In this document: piece after piece, positions 7,598 through 15,064 of the stretch
Layout of the letters: every line of letters begins with the position of its first letter
Numbering within the stretch: the stretch's first letter is position 1
Source of the DNA: Prevotella sp.
GTDB taxonomy: Bacteria; Bacteroidota; Bacteroidia; Bacteroidales; Bacteroidaceae
Assembly (NCBI GenBank): GCA_017623335.1
Contig: JAGAPI010000104.1
Location: 1 to 18,416 of the forward strand
Length of the DNA: 18,416 nt
Reading direction: 5' to 3'
Notes under the pieces: model-generated
What the model was told of the DNA's origin: nothing
Seen by the model: the letters and a program-made list of their open reading frames with translations, nothing else
Databases searched by the model: none
Made by a program: the position numbers and the translations under genes

Positions 7598-9715
7598 TTA
7601 TGGCAGAGCTTTCAGCCCTTCCCATTTCACGTTCCACTTGCCGTTGCGTGGAAAACCAGGATTACGGTTGCTGTTTCCGTCCCATCCCGCGCACATCATG
7701 GCGATGGCGGTGAGCAGACCGCCGTTGCCAGGCAGATAACAGCGCAGACGCTGGTCCTGATAGTTGTGACCGTTGGGCAGATAAGTATTGGTGCGCTTAT
7801 CCATCAACAATGCGTTCACAGCCTTTTCCGGTTCACCCATCCTTGCGGCGTTCATCGCCACCATCGGGTAATCCCATCCCCAGGTCTTGTTCCAGTTCCA
7901 TTTATCCCATATCCAGTTCAGCGTGTTCATCATCACTGTCGTGTTCACCAGTCTGCTCATCGGGAATATTCCCACGGCGCCGAGCACGGCAGGATGGTCG
8001 CTTGTCAGCCGTATGTCGCTATAGGTGTCTGTGGCAGTCTCGGCGGCAAGATACAGTGAGTCGCTGTTGTAAGCCAATGGAGCAAGAAGTTCCACTGTCT
8101 TATCCCATGCCTCCACGCGCTGCAGTCCGCGGCGCTCTCTCCACTGCTGCGCCACCTGCAGCGCAAAGTGCCAATAAGACAGTTCAAACGGAGAGTTCCA
8201 GGTTTCCGCAGCACGAAGAGTTTCCTGCGCAGGTATCATGCCTTTCAGCACAAAGCGTTCACGACCATTCAATGTGTCGGACGAAGCAAACGACTGCATC
8301 CACACAGCTGTCTCGTCAACCATCTCGCCGTAGCGGTCGAGTATCTCCTTATTGGGATTGGCTCTGTAAAGCAGTTCGGCAAGATATATGATGTGTGGCT
8401 GCTGCCATATAAGAAAGCTGCCCACCTTCGACGGTGCCTCAATTGCCGACGGGTCGGTCATCTTCATCCACCGCAATCCTTCGAATCCCTGACGGCGTGC
8501 TATTGCTCTTGCATTGCCGCTCGCGCTCTCATACCATCGCAGCGTGCGGTCGAGCAGCGCGCCGTGACCATAGAGCGGCAGCCATGACTGGTGCCACCAT
8601 ATCATTTCAAGATGGAATTTGCCAAACCATGAATTATATGTCAGTCCTGTCTCCTGAGGCGGCGCACTGCCTGCACACTGTATTGCCAGCAGATACTGGC
8701 TGAGCACTACTCTACGCTCAAGCTCAGCGGCACGACTGTCGGTGCACTCAGAAAAGTCCACGGCGGCTCCCGAGGTCCAGAAATCCGCCCAATATCCGGC
8801 ACTTGATTTCGCCACAGTGGAAAAATCCGCAGCATCGCCGCTGACAGTCTGTTCCTGTGTAAATTCACAGCTACAATCCAGTTCCTTGCCTTTCGATGCA
8901 AGCACCCAGTAGTTTGGCGATTTCTCCTTCAGTGTGGCTTTGCCCGTCCAACTCACCTTTATATAATATATGGTGTTGTCTATTGTGCGTTTCAGTACAG
9001 CCCACTGCTTGCCGCCGTCAACCAGCTGTGTGGTGTGACGGTCGTTTGCATTCCAGTTACAGGCATCATCGCAGTGACCGCCCGTGGGATAGGCAAACCG
9101 CAGATTCACGGCAGCCTTTGCCGAAGCCACAATATGCGTTGATACAATGTCACGCTGGGGATGGCACACCGTGCTCACCTCATACGACGCTCCGCCCAGA
9201 GTAAACCGGCTGTCAATCCTGCCCTGCCACAAATCGAGTGTTTGTCTGGCATCCCTGACATCGGCAAGTGAAACATCCTTTCCTGTCTCCAGACCAATGC
9301 AGCCAAGATGCAGCCGGTGGGGATTAACGCGATACCACGTGGCAGCATCGCGTGCCCTACCCTTCTCCTTATGCTCTGTTGCATACAGTTCTTTATGACC
9401 GTGCCCGAAATCATATTCCTTAAACGACTCTTCAATCCTAAGTCCCTGCGGGTTGTCAAAACTATGCCAGCCCCACTGGCTTTGTGTGCCGAGAGGCACT
9501 CCATGACTGTAAGCCTCGGGAAAGGTCTGAAGTCCGGTGATGTCGGCGGTAAAGGCGAAGCCTCCGTTGCCCACACTAAGCGATGCCAAAGTGTCGGCAG
9601 CCTCAAGCCGCGGACTGTTGCGCTCCACCAATGCCTTACGGTCGATGGCGGCATTCACCCACGCCATATTCCACAGCAAGCCAGCCACCACAATAATAGT
9701 TCTCAATCTCTTCAT
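7598..9715 (-). CDS. Secreted GH65-like six-hairpin glycosidase
   Basis: A 705-residue exported protein of the (alpha/alpha)6-barrel type seen in GH65, GH95 and GH78. It starts with a signal peptide (MKRLRTIIVVAGLLWNMAW, likely cleaved after VNA). The N-terminal beta domain has SVGNGGFAFTADITGLQTFP and a GWHSF segment. The barrel region has ETGLTYNSWFGKFHLEMIWWHQSW, GFEGLRWMKMTDP, VGSFLIWQQPHIIYLAEL and a late WNWNKTWGWDYPMVAMNAAR. The combination of conserved Glu, Trp and His residues suggests an active enzyme, but I cannot name the catalytic residues or the substrate. I chose the ATG at 9715 for the signal peptide; the ORF is open to 9868, across the promoter. Downstream rhaM hints at a rhamnose-containing glycan. 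Confidence 0.78.
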   Translation of the reverse strand: MKRLRTIIVVAGLLWNMAWVNAAIDRKALVERNSPRLEAADTLASLSVGNGGFAFTADITGLQTFPEAYSHGVPLGTQSQWGWHSFDNPQGLRIEESFKEYDFGHGHKELYATEHKEKGRARDAATWYRVNPHRLHLGCIGLETGKDVSLADVRDARQTLDLWQGRIDSRFTLGGASYEVSTVCHPQRDIVSTHIVASAKAAVNLRFAYPTGGHCDDACNWNANDRHTTQLVDGGKQWAVLKRTIDNTIYYIKVSWTGKATLKEKSPNYWVLASKGKELDCSCEFTQEQTVSGDAADFSTVAKSSAGYWADFWTSGAAVDFSECTDSRAAELERRVVLSQYLLAIQCAGSAPPQETGLTYNSWFGKFHLEMIWWHQSWLPLYGHGALLDRTLRWYESASGNARAIARRQGFEGLRWMKMTDPSAIEAPSKVGSFLIWQQPHIIYLAELLYRANPNKEILDRYGEMVDETAVWMQSFASSDTLNGRERFVLKGMIPAQETLRAAETWNSPFELSYWHFALQVAQQWRERRGLQRVEAWDKTVELLAPLAYNSDSLYLAAETATDTYSDIRLTSDHPAVLGAVGIFPMSRLVNTTVMMNTLNWIWDKWNWNKTWGWDYPMVAMNAARMGEPEKAVNALLMDKRTNTYLPNGHNYQDQRLRCYLPGNGGLLTAIAMMCAGWDGNSNRNPGFPRNGKWNVKWEGLKALP

Positions 9716-9751
9716 TTGTTTTGTAGTTTTATTTAAGCAGTATTTATTTTG

Positions 9752-9783
9752 CAAAATTACAATAAATATTTCAAACCGCAAAA
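9752..9783 (-). promoter_or_regulatory. Bacteroidota promoter for glycosidase-rhaM-mgtC operon
   Basis: On the minus strand TAATTTTG (9759-9752) fits TAnnTTTG and TTTTG (9783-9779) lies 19 nt upstream. The chosen glycosidase start is about 36 nt downstream, which supports that start over the longer ORF, whose extra codons would span this promoter. Confidence 0.7.
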
Positions 9784-9821
9784 CAATACCCTGAGTTTTT
9801 TCAAATAAATAATCCCTTTTA

Positions 9822-10635
9822 TCATACCTTGCCACAATACCTACCATTGCAGACAACAAACAAGCCAATCACCACCGACGTGACAAACTCTGACAGCGAC
9901 AGTGCAAGCCATACTCCTGGAATACCGACAAGACTCGGCAACATAATGAAACATGGAATAAGAAACACTGCGCCGCGCAACAGCGAGAAAACAGTTGCAG
10001 GCACAACACGCTCCACGCTCTGAAAATAGCCCACTGCCACGATGTTGACGACAAAGAACACAAAGCCTGCCGAGAAATACGGAAAACCATCGATGGCTAT
10101 CCGGGCTGCAGGAGACTGCGGATTGACAAACAAGCTTACCAGCAAGTCAGGCACAAAGGTAAACGCCATGGTAACAGCAAGCCCGCACACAGCTGCGGTG
10201 GCAAGCGCAACGCATTCCGTTGACCTGCCCCTGACAGCAAGTCCCAATCCGAAATTATAGCTTATTATTGGCTGCGCCGACTGTGCAATGGCGTTACCCA
10301 CCATAAACACAAAAGAAAGCCAGCAGCGTGACAAACACCATGGCTTGGGTGACATTGAGCCGAGCCGCCTTTTGTCTGCCCCGCGACAGATGTATCGATG
10401 CCACCACGGAACAGCCAGCCCCTACCATCAGTCCCACGCCAGTGAACAGCATCAGCAGCGGAATACAAAGATTGATGGCAGCAATACCGTCACTGCCCAC
10501 ACCATGCCCCACAAATATCCCGTCGATGGCTGTAACCGCCGATATGCTCAGCATACCCAGCAATGTGGGAATGAAATACTTTCCAAACAGCAAAAACACA
10601 TTCTGCGAACTCAAGTCAATTGCATCTTTCTTCAT
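9822..10635 (-). pseudogene. MATE-family efflux transporter, internally deleted and frame-broken
   Basis: Two pieces of one MATE (DinF/NorM-like) transporter in different frames. The N-terminal piece (10635-10294, 113 codons) has ALLG-type first helices, TAIDGIFVGHGVGSDGIAAI and MVGAGCSVVASIHLSRGRQK, then hits a stop. The C-terminal piece (readable from about 10322 to 9822) resumes at LSFVFMVGNAIAQSAQPIIS and carries the last five helices, ending normally. Together they encode about 270 residues, against roughly 440-450 for the family; helices 3-7 are missing. The junction lies near 10310-10325. This looks like a deletion of about 0.5 kb that also changed the frame, so no working transporter is expected. 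A promoter (10832-10864) is still present upstream. Confidence 0.85.
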
Positions 10636-10669
10636 ACTTTTTCCTCGTTGTTTTTGTTATACCTAAATT

Positions 10670-10701
10670 CTTTTCAATCTCATTACTTTTCAGTCTCATT
10701 C
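10670..10701. repeat. 16-bp tandem duplication in MATE leader
   Basis: CTTTTCAATCTCATTA (10670-10685) is followed directly by CTTTTCAGTCTCATTC (10686-10701), 14 of 16 bases identical. It lies 35 nt upstream of the broken MATE gene. No function is evident. Confidence 0.6.
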
Positions 10702-10722
10702 ATCACAGTCGTCTGTCCTAAC

Positions 10723-10776
10723 AAAAGAGCCGGATAAAATGATTGGTTTTACCCAGTCATCTTATCCGGCTCTTTT
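10723..10776 (-). terminator. Strong leader hairpin upstream of MATE pseudogene (attenuator-like)
   Basis: A perfect 15-bp stem, AAAAGAGCCGGATAA (10723-10737) with its complement at 10762-10776, is extended by an inner stem TGATTGG/CCAGTCA (10740-10746 with 10753-10759). It lies about 50 nt downstream of the promoter at 10832-10864 and about 90 nt upstream of the MATE start, so it falls in that gene's leader. The symmetric A and T tails allow termination on either strand. No ligand-binding structure is recognised. Confidence 0.6.
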
Positions 10777-10831
10777 CCTTGTCAGCCCTCCGATGAGGAT
10801 TACAAAACTCTTTTGTTTTCTAATTCGGCTG

Positions 10832-10864
10832 CAAAGTTACGACTTATTTCTCACACTGCCAAAA
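10832..10864 (-). promoter_or_regulatory. Bacteroidota promoter for MATE leader
   Basis: On the minus strand TAACTTTG (10839-10832) fits TAnnTTTG, with TTTTTG (10865-10860) 20 nt upstream. The predicted transcript has a leader of nearly 190 nt that contains the 10723-10776 hairpin. Confidence 0.65.
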
Positions 10865-10872
10865 ATAAAAGC

Positions 10873-10912
10873 GAAAAAAAAGATGGAATGCGCATAGACA
10901 TGCCACATTCCA
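10873..10912 (-). terminator. Intrinsic terminator of fructose-bisphosphate aldolase gene
   Basis: On the minus strand TGGAATG (10912-10906) pairs with CATTCCA (10890-10884), with an inner stem GCAT/ATGC around the loop GTCT, followed by TC and a run of eight T (10881-10874). The stem begins about 38 nt after the aldolase stop. This is a classic rho-independent terminator. Confidence 0.9.
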
Positions 10913-10949
10913 CCTAAAACATTTTTTATGAAAGAAAATTCTCTAAGAA

Positions 10950-11948
10950 TTAGAGCTTGCCGTCAGAACCGAGCACATCAACAATCTTGTGGATGTACAT
11001 CTTCTTCATGTTGTCACGTGCAGGTGTGAGATACTGACGTGGGTCGAAGTGACTTGGATTCTCAGCCAGGTGCTTGCGGATGGCAGCAGTCATGGCAAGG
11101 CGTGAGTCAGAGTCGATGTTGATCTTGCAAACAGCGCTCTTGCTTGCCTCACGGAGCTGCTCCTCTGGAATACCTACAGCGTCGGGCAGCTTGCCGCCAT
11201 ACTTGTTGATGGTGTCAACCTCGTCCTGTGGAACTGAAGAAGAACCGTGGAGAACGATTGGGAATCCGGGGAGCTTCTTCTCTATCTCATGCAGCACGTC
11301 GAATGCCAATGGAGGAGGAACAAGCTTGCCGGTCTTCGGGTCACGTGTACACTGCTCTGGAGTGAACTTGTAAGCACCGTGGCTTGTACCGATAGAAATA
11401 GCCAGAGAGTCGCAGCCAGTGCGTGTGGCAAAGTCGATAACCTCCTCAGGCTTTGTATAGTGAGACTCAGCGGCAACAACCTCGTCCTCAACACCAGCGA
11501 GAACGCCAAGCTCTGCCTCTACAGTCACGTCAAACTGATGAGCATACTCTACAACTTTCTTTGTCAGGGCGATATTCTCCTCGTAAGGCAGTGAAGAACC
11601 ATCGATCATCACTGAAGAGAAACCTGAGTCGATGCAGCTCTTGCAAGTCTCGAAGCTGTCACCGTGGTCAAGATGAAGAACAATCTGTGGCTCCGGGCAG
11701 CCCAACTCCTTGGCATACTCAACAGCACCCTCTGCCATATAGCGGAGAATTGTAGGGTTGGCATACTTACGCGCACCCTTCGACACCTGCATGATAACCG
11801 GTGACTTTGTTTCTACTGCTGCCTGCACGATTGCCTGCATCTGCTCCATTGTGTTGAAGTTGAACGCAGGGATTGCATAGCCGCCTGCAACTGCCTTCTT
11901 GAACATCTCACGGGTGTTCACAAGGCCAAGATCTTTGTAATTTACCAT
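10950..11948 (-). CDS. fba: Class II fructose-1,6-bisphosphate aldolase
   Basis: Zinc-dependent cytosolic aldolase that splits fructose 1,6-bisphosphate into dihydroxyacetone phosphate and glyceraldehyde 3-phosphate in glycolysis, and runs in reverse in gluconeogenesis. The 332-residue protein has the class II motifs HLDHGDSF (residues 92-99: His92 and catalytic Asp94, His95 a zinc ligand), VEAELG with Glu145, SIGTSHGAYKF with zinc ligand His190, VLHGSSSVP with zinc ligand His234, and KINIDSD (phosphate binding, about 275-281). Codon choice is more uniform than in its neighbours, as expected for a highly expressed gene. It is a single-gene unit with its own promoter (12008-12038) and terminator (10873-10912). 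Nothing is unusual. Confidence 0.97.
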   Translation of the reverse strand: MVNYKDLGLVNTREMFKKAVAGGYAIPAFNFNTMEQMQAIVQAAVETKSPVIMQVSKGARKYANPTILRYMAEGAVEYAKELGCPEPQIVLHLDHGDSFETCKSCIDSGFSSVMIDGSSLPYEENIALTKKVVEYAHQFDVTVEAELGVLAGVEDEVVAAESHYTKPEEVIDFATRTGCDSLAISIGTSHGAYKFTPEQCTRDPKTGKLVPPPLAFDVLHEIEKKLPGFPIVLHGSSSVPQDEVDTINKYGGKLPDAVGIPEEQLREASKSAVCKINIDSDSRLAMTAAIRKHLAENPSHFDPRQYLTPARDNMKKMYIHKIVDVLGSDGKL

Positions 11949-12007
11949 AATTATTTTAACTTAATATGATGTTAGAAATTTATATCCCAATCTTTATAAT
12001 CCGACCG

Positions 12008-12039
12008 CAAAGTTAGTCATTTTCTTGCGTCGGACAAAA
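12008..12039 (-). promoter_or_regulatory. Bacteroidota promoter for fba
   Basis: On the minus strand TAACTTTG (12015-12008) fits TAnnTTTG and TTTTG (12039-12035) lies 19 nt upstream. The aldolase start is about 60 nt downstream, giving a leader of about 50 nt. Confidence 0.75.
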
Positions 12040-12087
12040 GATTTCGTGTCATTTTGTGGTTTCTTTCAATCTATTTTGATATAAATT

Positions 12088-12117
12088 AAATCAACTTTGC
12101 AAAAAAGTTTTCGATTT
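12088..12117 (-). terminator. Weak hairpin beyond the GH43 gene
   Basis: AACTTT (12093-12098) pairs with AAAGTT (12104-12109) around a 5-nt loop, extended by AAATC/GATTT (12088-12092 with 12113-12117) across a 3-nt bulge. It lies about 55 nt after the GH43 stop and could end that transcript, but there is no clean T run, so the call is tentative. Confidence 0.3.
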
Positions 12118-12171
12118 GTCAACTTCATTTTGCAAAAGATGAGCAAACCGAGCGCAATCAAGCTTGCTTTT

Positions 12172-13680
12172 TTATTTAAAATCGGCATAGCCTTTACCCA
12201 CAACATACATTCCTGCCACCACTCCGGTAAATCCGCCAACCACCTCGGTGCTTATAAGCGTTGCCGGCAAAGTGGCAAGATCATGGCGCACACCACTGGC
12301 TGTGAACCAGAACACGTAGTTCTCACCCTCGCCAGCCAGCCCAATCTCCGTCACAGCAGAACTTATCACCTTGCTTGCAACAACATGACTGAGCGACTTC
12401 ACCTGATAGCGCACATTCACACTATAGTCGCCGTGGGTCTCGCGTTTGATGAAGATATCATAGTGTCCGTCGTTGATCTGATACACGGTGAGTCCAGCCT
12501 CATCGCCAGCCTCCAGACTGCTGCCGTCCACCTTGGCGCTGATGCCGTCGGTGAAACTTTCCAGACGGCGCCCCATGAACGATGGCTTGTCGTTGCGGGT
12601 GAGCGAGCTGGCAGAACCATATATGCGCACACCACCCTTGCCGTCGGCAACATATTTGCCTGTTTCGGGATTCTGTATGTGAATCCACTCAGGACCTACT
12701 CCCAACAAAGACTGCGGCGTGGTCTGCAAGACTGTAGGCAGCGTGCGGCATGTCATCAGCGTGTCAACGGGCTGACCGCCGTTCACCACTGGCCATTTTC
12801 CTTTCTCCCACACCACGGGGGCAAGGAAGGTCTCACGTCCGAGATGATGATATGAACCGCCAAAATTACGGTATGCAAGGAACACTATCCACCAGCTGCC
12901 GTCGGCAGCCTGCACAAAGTCGCCATGTCCCGTACCCTGTATCTGATTTGTCTGTCCTGCCATTGAGCAGTGGGTGAGCAGAGGGTTATCGGGATTTGAA
13001 ATGTAAGGACCATAAATGTTTTTGCTGCGGGCTATGGTGAGACGGTGGGCAAGCTCGGTGCCGCCCTCTGATATAAGCAGATAATAATATCCGTCTTTCT
13101 TATAGATGTGCGGTCCTTCAGGGTAGCGTCCGCCGGTGCCTTGCCACAACGGACGGCTCTCCGTGAGCTGCTCGCCGGTCTTTGGGTCAATCTCACACAG
13201 CATAATCGTGTTGTCAGGATTGCTCACCATGTAGCATTTGCCATTCTCAAAATAAAGCGAGGGGTCTATGCCCTGCTGCTTCAGCCATATAGGATTGCTC
13301 CATGGACCGGCAGGATTGGTGGCAGTCACCATAAAGTTGCCGCCGTTGCCCACGTTGGTGGTAATCATATAATATGTACCCGCGTGGTAGCGTATCGTGG
13401 GCGCATAGATACCGAGCCACGACGAAGCGCCTTTCAGCGGCAGCTGTTCCTCGCGGTCGAGCACATTGCCTATCTGGCGCCAGTTCACAAGGTCACCGCT
13501 CTCAAACACCGGCACACCAGGGAAATACTGAAACGAGGAATTTACAAGATAGAACTTGTCGCCCACACGGCACACCGAAGGATCGGGATGATAACCGGGA
13601 ATCACAGGATTGCAGAAGCCCTGAGCAAGGGCTACAGCCGACAGCAGCACCGAGGCGCATACCGTAAAAAACTTTTTCAT
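12172..13680 (-). CDS. Secreted GH43 glycosidase (beta-xylosidase / alpha-L-arabinofuranosidase)
   Basis: A 502-residue exported enzyme for hemicellulose side chains or xylo-oligosaccharides. It has a signal peptide (MKKFFTVCASVLLSAVALAQ) and a five-bladed GH43 propeller with the three catalytic carboxylates in typical motifs: Asp33 in NPVIPGYHPDPS (base), Asp139 in GIDPSLYF (pKa modulator) and Glu188 in RYPEGPHIY (acid). Further signatures are WLGIYAPTIRYHAGTYYM and GTGHGDFVQAADGSWW. The C-terminal 190 residues form a beta-sandwich domain common in long GH43 enzymes. I chose the ATG at 13680 for the signal peptide; the frame is open to 13719 and, beyond a stop, continues into a decayed HU-related fragment. 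The substrate cannot be fixed by reading alone. No TAnnTTTG motif is visible upstream, so its promoter is unclear. Confidence 0.9.
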   Translation of the reverse strand: MKKFFTVCASVLLSAVALAQGFCNPVIPGYHPDPSVCRVGDKFYLVNSSFQYFPGVPVFESGDLVNWRQIGNVLDREEQLPLKGASSWLGIYAPTIRYHAGTYYMITTNVGNGGNFMVTATNPAGPWSNPIWLKQQGIDPSLYFENGKCYMVSNPDNTIMLCEIDPKTGEQLTESRPLWQGTGGRYPEGPHIYKKDGYYYLLISEGGTELAHRLTIARSKNIYGPYISNPDNPLLTHCSMAGQTNQIQGTGHGDFVQAADGSWWIVFLAYRNFGGSYHHLGRETFLAPVVWEKGKWPVVNGGQPVDTLMTCRTLPTVLQTTPQSLLGVGPEWIHIQNPETGKYVADGKGGVRIYGSASSLTRNDKPSFMGRRLESFTDGISAKVDGSSLEAGDEAGLTVYQINDGHYDIFIKRETHGDYSVNVRYQVKSLSHVVASKVISSAVTEIGLAGEGENYVFWFTASGVRHDLATLPATLISTEVVGGFTGVVAGMYVVGKGYADFK

Positions 13681-13716
13681 AATCTTCTTATTTTTAAAAC
13701 GTTTATAATAATTCAA

Positions 13717-13791
13717 CACATTGTAGTTGCCTTACAAGCGGTAATAACGTTTGGGGTTACCGTCCTTACGTATGTCCGGTATAGCCAGCTT
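13717..13791 (-). pseudogene. Decayed N-terminal fragment of an HU-related gene
   Basis: This stretch aligns base for base with 14476-14550 inside the HU-related gene: both share CACATTG, GCGGTAATAAC and the 18 bases CGTCCTTACGTATGTCCG. On the minus strand it reads KLAIPDIRKDGNPKRYYRL then a stop (13732-13734), against KQEMPDIRKDGSKKCYYRM in the intact gene: 12 of 19 residues identical. It has no start codon of its own and lies in the leader of the GH43 gene, in the same frame. Confidence 0.75.
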
Positions 13792-13819
13792 GCAGCGGGA
13801 AATCCACAACGTCCTACAC

Positions 13820-13930
13820 GTCACACCTCATACCCATGAAATACCGATAAACACAGGGCTTCTACAGGGTGTGACATCAAGAAAGACGTTGCACCATACG
13901 TTACACCTACGTGGCACCCAATGTCACACC
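13820..13930. repeat. Cluster of GGTGTNAC / GTNACACC repeats
   Basis: GTCACACC occurs at 13820-13827 and 13923-13930, GTTACACC at 13900-13907, and the inverse GGTGTGAC at 13868-13875. On the minus strand two adjacent units of about 23 bases (13930-13885) agree at about 17 positions. The cluster fills the gap between the HU-related gene and its decayed copy. It may be a worn tandem array; no function is evident. Confidence 0.5.
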
Positions 13931-13938
13931 ACAGCTGT

Positions 13939-14565
13939 TCATCTCTTAACATAGACAATGTGCGTTGCCTTGCCGTTTGAGGCAATGCCGGAGGCAGGGT
14001 CGGAGGCGAAAGTGCGCAGCTCAAGCGATGCGCTCGACTTGGGCAGCTGAGTCATTTCGGCATAGTCGGCAATCCTCATGTGAGTATGAGTGCTGAGATA
14101 ATCTTTTGCCATCTGCAGACGCTCCTCTTTTGTATGCGGGGAGCGGTTTACACGGCTTGTTCCGGCACGCACCAGTTTGCATCGCCTGTGCGCCTCCTTC
14201 ACCAGAGAGCGGTCGGCCTTAAAGTTCACACCCTTCAGCTCAAGGCTCTGCGCATTGCGCTTCGGCTCATCACCGTCAATGCCGTCCATCTCCTTGCCTT
14301 CGCACACACCTATTGCCGCCTGGAATGTGCCTATGCCGTCGAGCGTCACCGTGTAACCCTCGGCAATCCTCCTTGCCAGCTCGTCGGCAAGGTCCTCCAA
14401 GGCATGGCGGAACACGCTCTCGCCAAGCCCCACACCACCGTGCATGCATATTGTGCGTATAAGCTCGTCGGTCGACACATTGCCGTTGCTTTGCATGCGG
14501 TAATAACACTTCTTGCTGCCGTCCTTACGTATGTCCGGCATTTCCTGCTTTATATATTTTGCCAT
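13939..14565 (-). CDS. HU-related DNA-binding protein
   Basis: A 208-residue protein of the Bacteroidota HU-like family (an HU-fold domain with an added C-terminal part). The N-terminal PDIRKDGSKKCYYRM segment is followed by an HU-type core, with SVFRHALEDLADELARRIAEGYTVTLDGIGTFQ (about residues 50-82) as the helices and beta turn. The C-terminal 70 residues include THMRIADYAEMTQLPKSSAS, which looks like a small helix-turn-helix. HU proteins bend and compact DNA; the longer members are not well characterised. It has its own promoter at 14599-14630 with a short leader. A decayed copy of its first codons lies downstream in front of the GH43 gene, a sign of local duplication. Confidence 0.85.
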   Translation of the reverse strand: MAKYIKQEMPDIRKDGSKKCYYRMQSNGNVSTDELIRTICMHGGVGLGESVFRHALEDLADELARRIAEGYTVTLDGIGTFQAAIGVCEGKEMDGIDGDEPKRNAQSLELKGVNFKADRSLVKEAHRRCKLVRAGTSRVNRSPHTKEERLQMAKDYLSTHTHMRIADYAEMTQLPKSSASLELRTFASDPASGIASNGKATHIVYVKR

Positions 14566-14598
14566 AATTCGTGTAGTTAAAATCGGTTTTATTGCCTA

Positions 14599-14630
14599 CA
14601 AAGTTACAAAAAAACAGGAGAAAAACCAAA
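14599..14630 (-). promoter_or_regulatory. Bacteroidota promoter for HU-related gene
   Basis: On the minus strand TAACTTTG (14606-14599) fits TAnnTTTG, with TTTG (14630-14627) 20 nt upstream. The start codon at 14565 lies about 33 nt downstream. Confidence 0.75.
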
Positions 14631-14672
14631 TTTATTCAGTTAAATTTTATAAATATAAGTATTGTTTATGTA

Positions 14673-14729
14673 ACTATAAGTTTTAGCCACATAACTAAAA
14701 CTTATAGCTATGTGGCTAAAACTTATAGT
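14673..14729. repeat. 21-bp perfect inverted repeat with a third internal arm
   Basis: The arm at 14673-14693 (ACTATAAGTTTTAGCCACATA) pairs perfectly with 14709-14729. The 15-nt spacer (14694-14708) holds another copy of TAAAACTTATAG (14696-14707), which can pair with the first 12 bases of the left arm (14674-14685). The left arm can therefore fold with either partner. The rest of the 14631-14860 gap holds no supported gene. Confidence 0.85.
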
Positions 14730-14861
14730 CATAGATTTATGGCAGCTTCAGGATGTTTTGCAATGTATTTTCTATAATAAAAGTGAACAGGCCGTAAAGC
14801 TTCAGTTGCATGAAAAGAGGCACAAAATTAAGATGGCAATGAATTTTTAACATTTTGTATG

Positions 14862-14892
14862 CTTGATAATTCAGAAATATTGCGTAATTTTG
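14862..14892 (+). promoter_or_regulatory. Bacteroidota promoter for DUF3857 gene
   Basis: TAATTTTG (14885-14892) fits TAnnTTTG, and CTTG (14862-14865) lies 19 nt upstream. The start codon is at 15065, so the leader would be about 165 nt. A small hairpin CCCAA/TTGGG (about 14987-14999) lies in that leader; nothing else is recognised there. Confidence 0.65.
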
Positions 14893-15064
14893 CAGGCACA
14901 ACGGTTACTCTTATAAAATTGTTGCCACTATGTTTTTGGGCGATTACAAAGATTGCAACATTTTATTGAGAAACAGCCGCCTCACCCAATTATTGGGAGT
15001 GAACCTTTAAATACTAAACTTTCGAACAATAAAAAACAATGAATAAAATAAAAAATTAACATTT

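Noticed and set aside
9716..9868. Longer start of the GH65-like glycosidase at 9868
   Set aside because: The extension would place 51 residues before a clear signal peptide and would span the promoter; the ATG at 9715 is preferred.
10636..10839. A known riboswitch (guanidine or other efflux-linked class) before the MATE gene
   Set aside because: The leader has a strong hairpin, but I could not match any conserved riboswitch core.
12097..13839. Long plus-strand ORFs (12097-12855 and 13108-13839) opposite the GH43 gene
   Set aside because: They lie antisense to a well-supported gene with clear catalytic motifs, and their translations resemble no protein family; they are shadow frames.
14710..14850. 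Plus-strand 46-codon ORF starting in the right arm of the inverted repeat
   Set aside because: No promoter motif or recognisable similarity, and its start overlaps the palindrome; coding potential cannot be supported.
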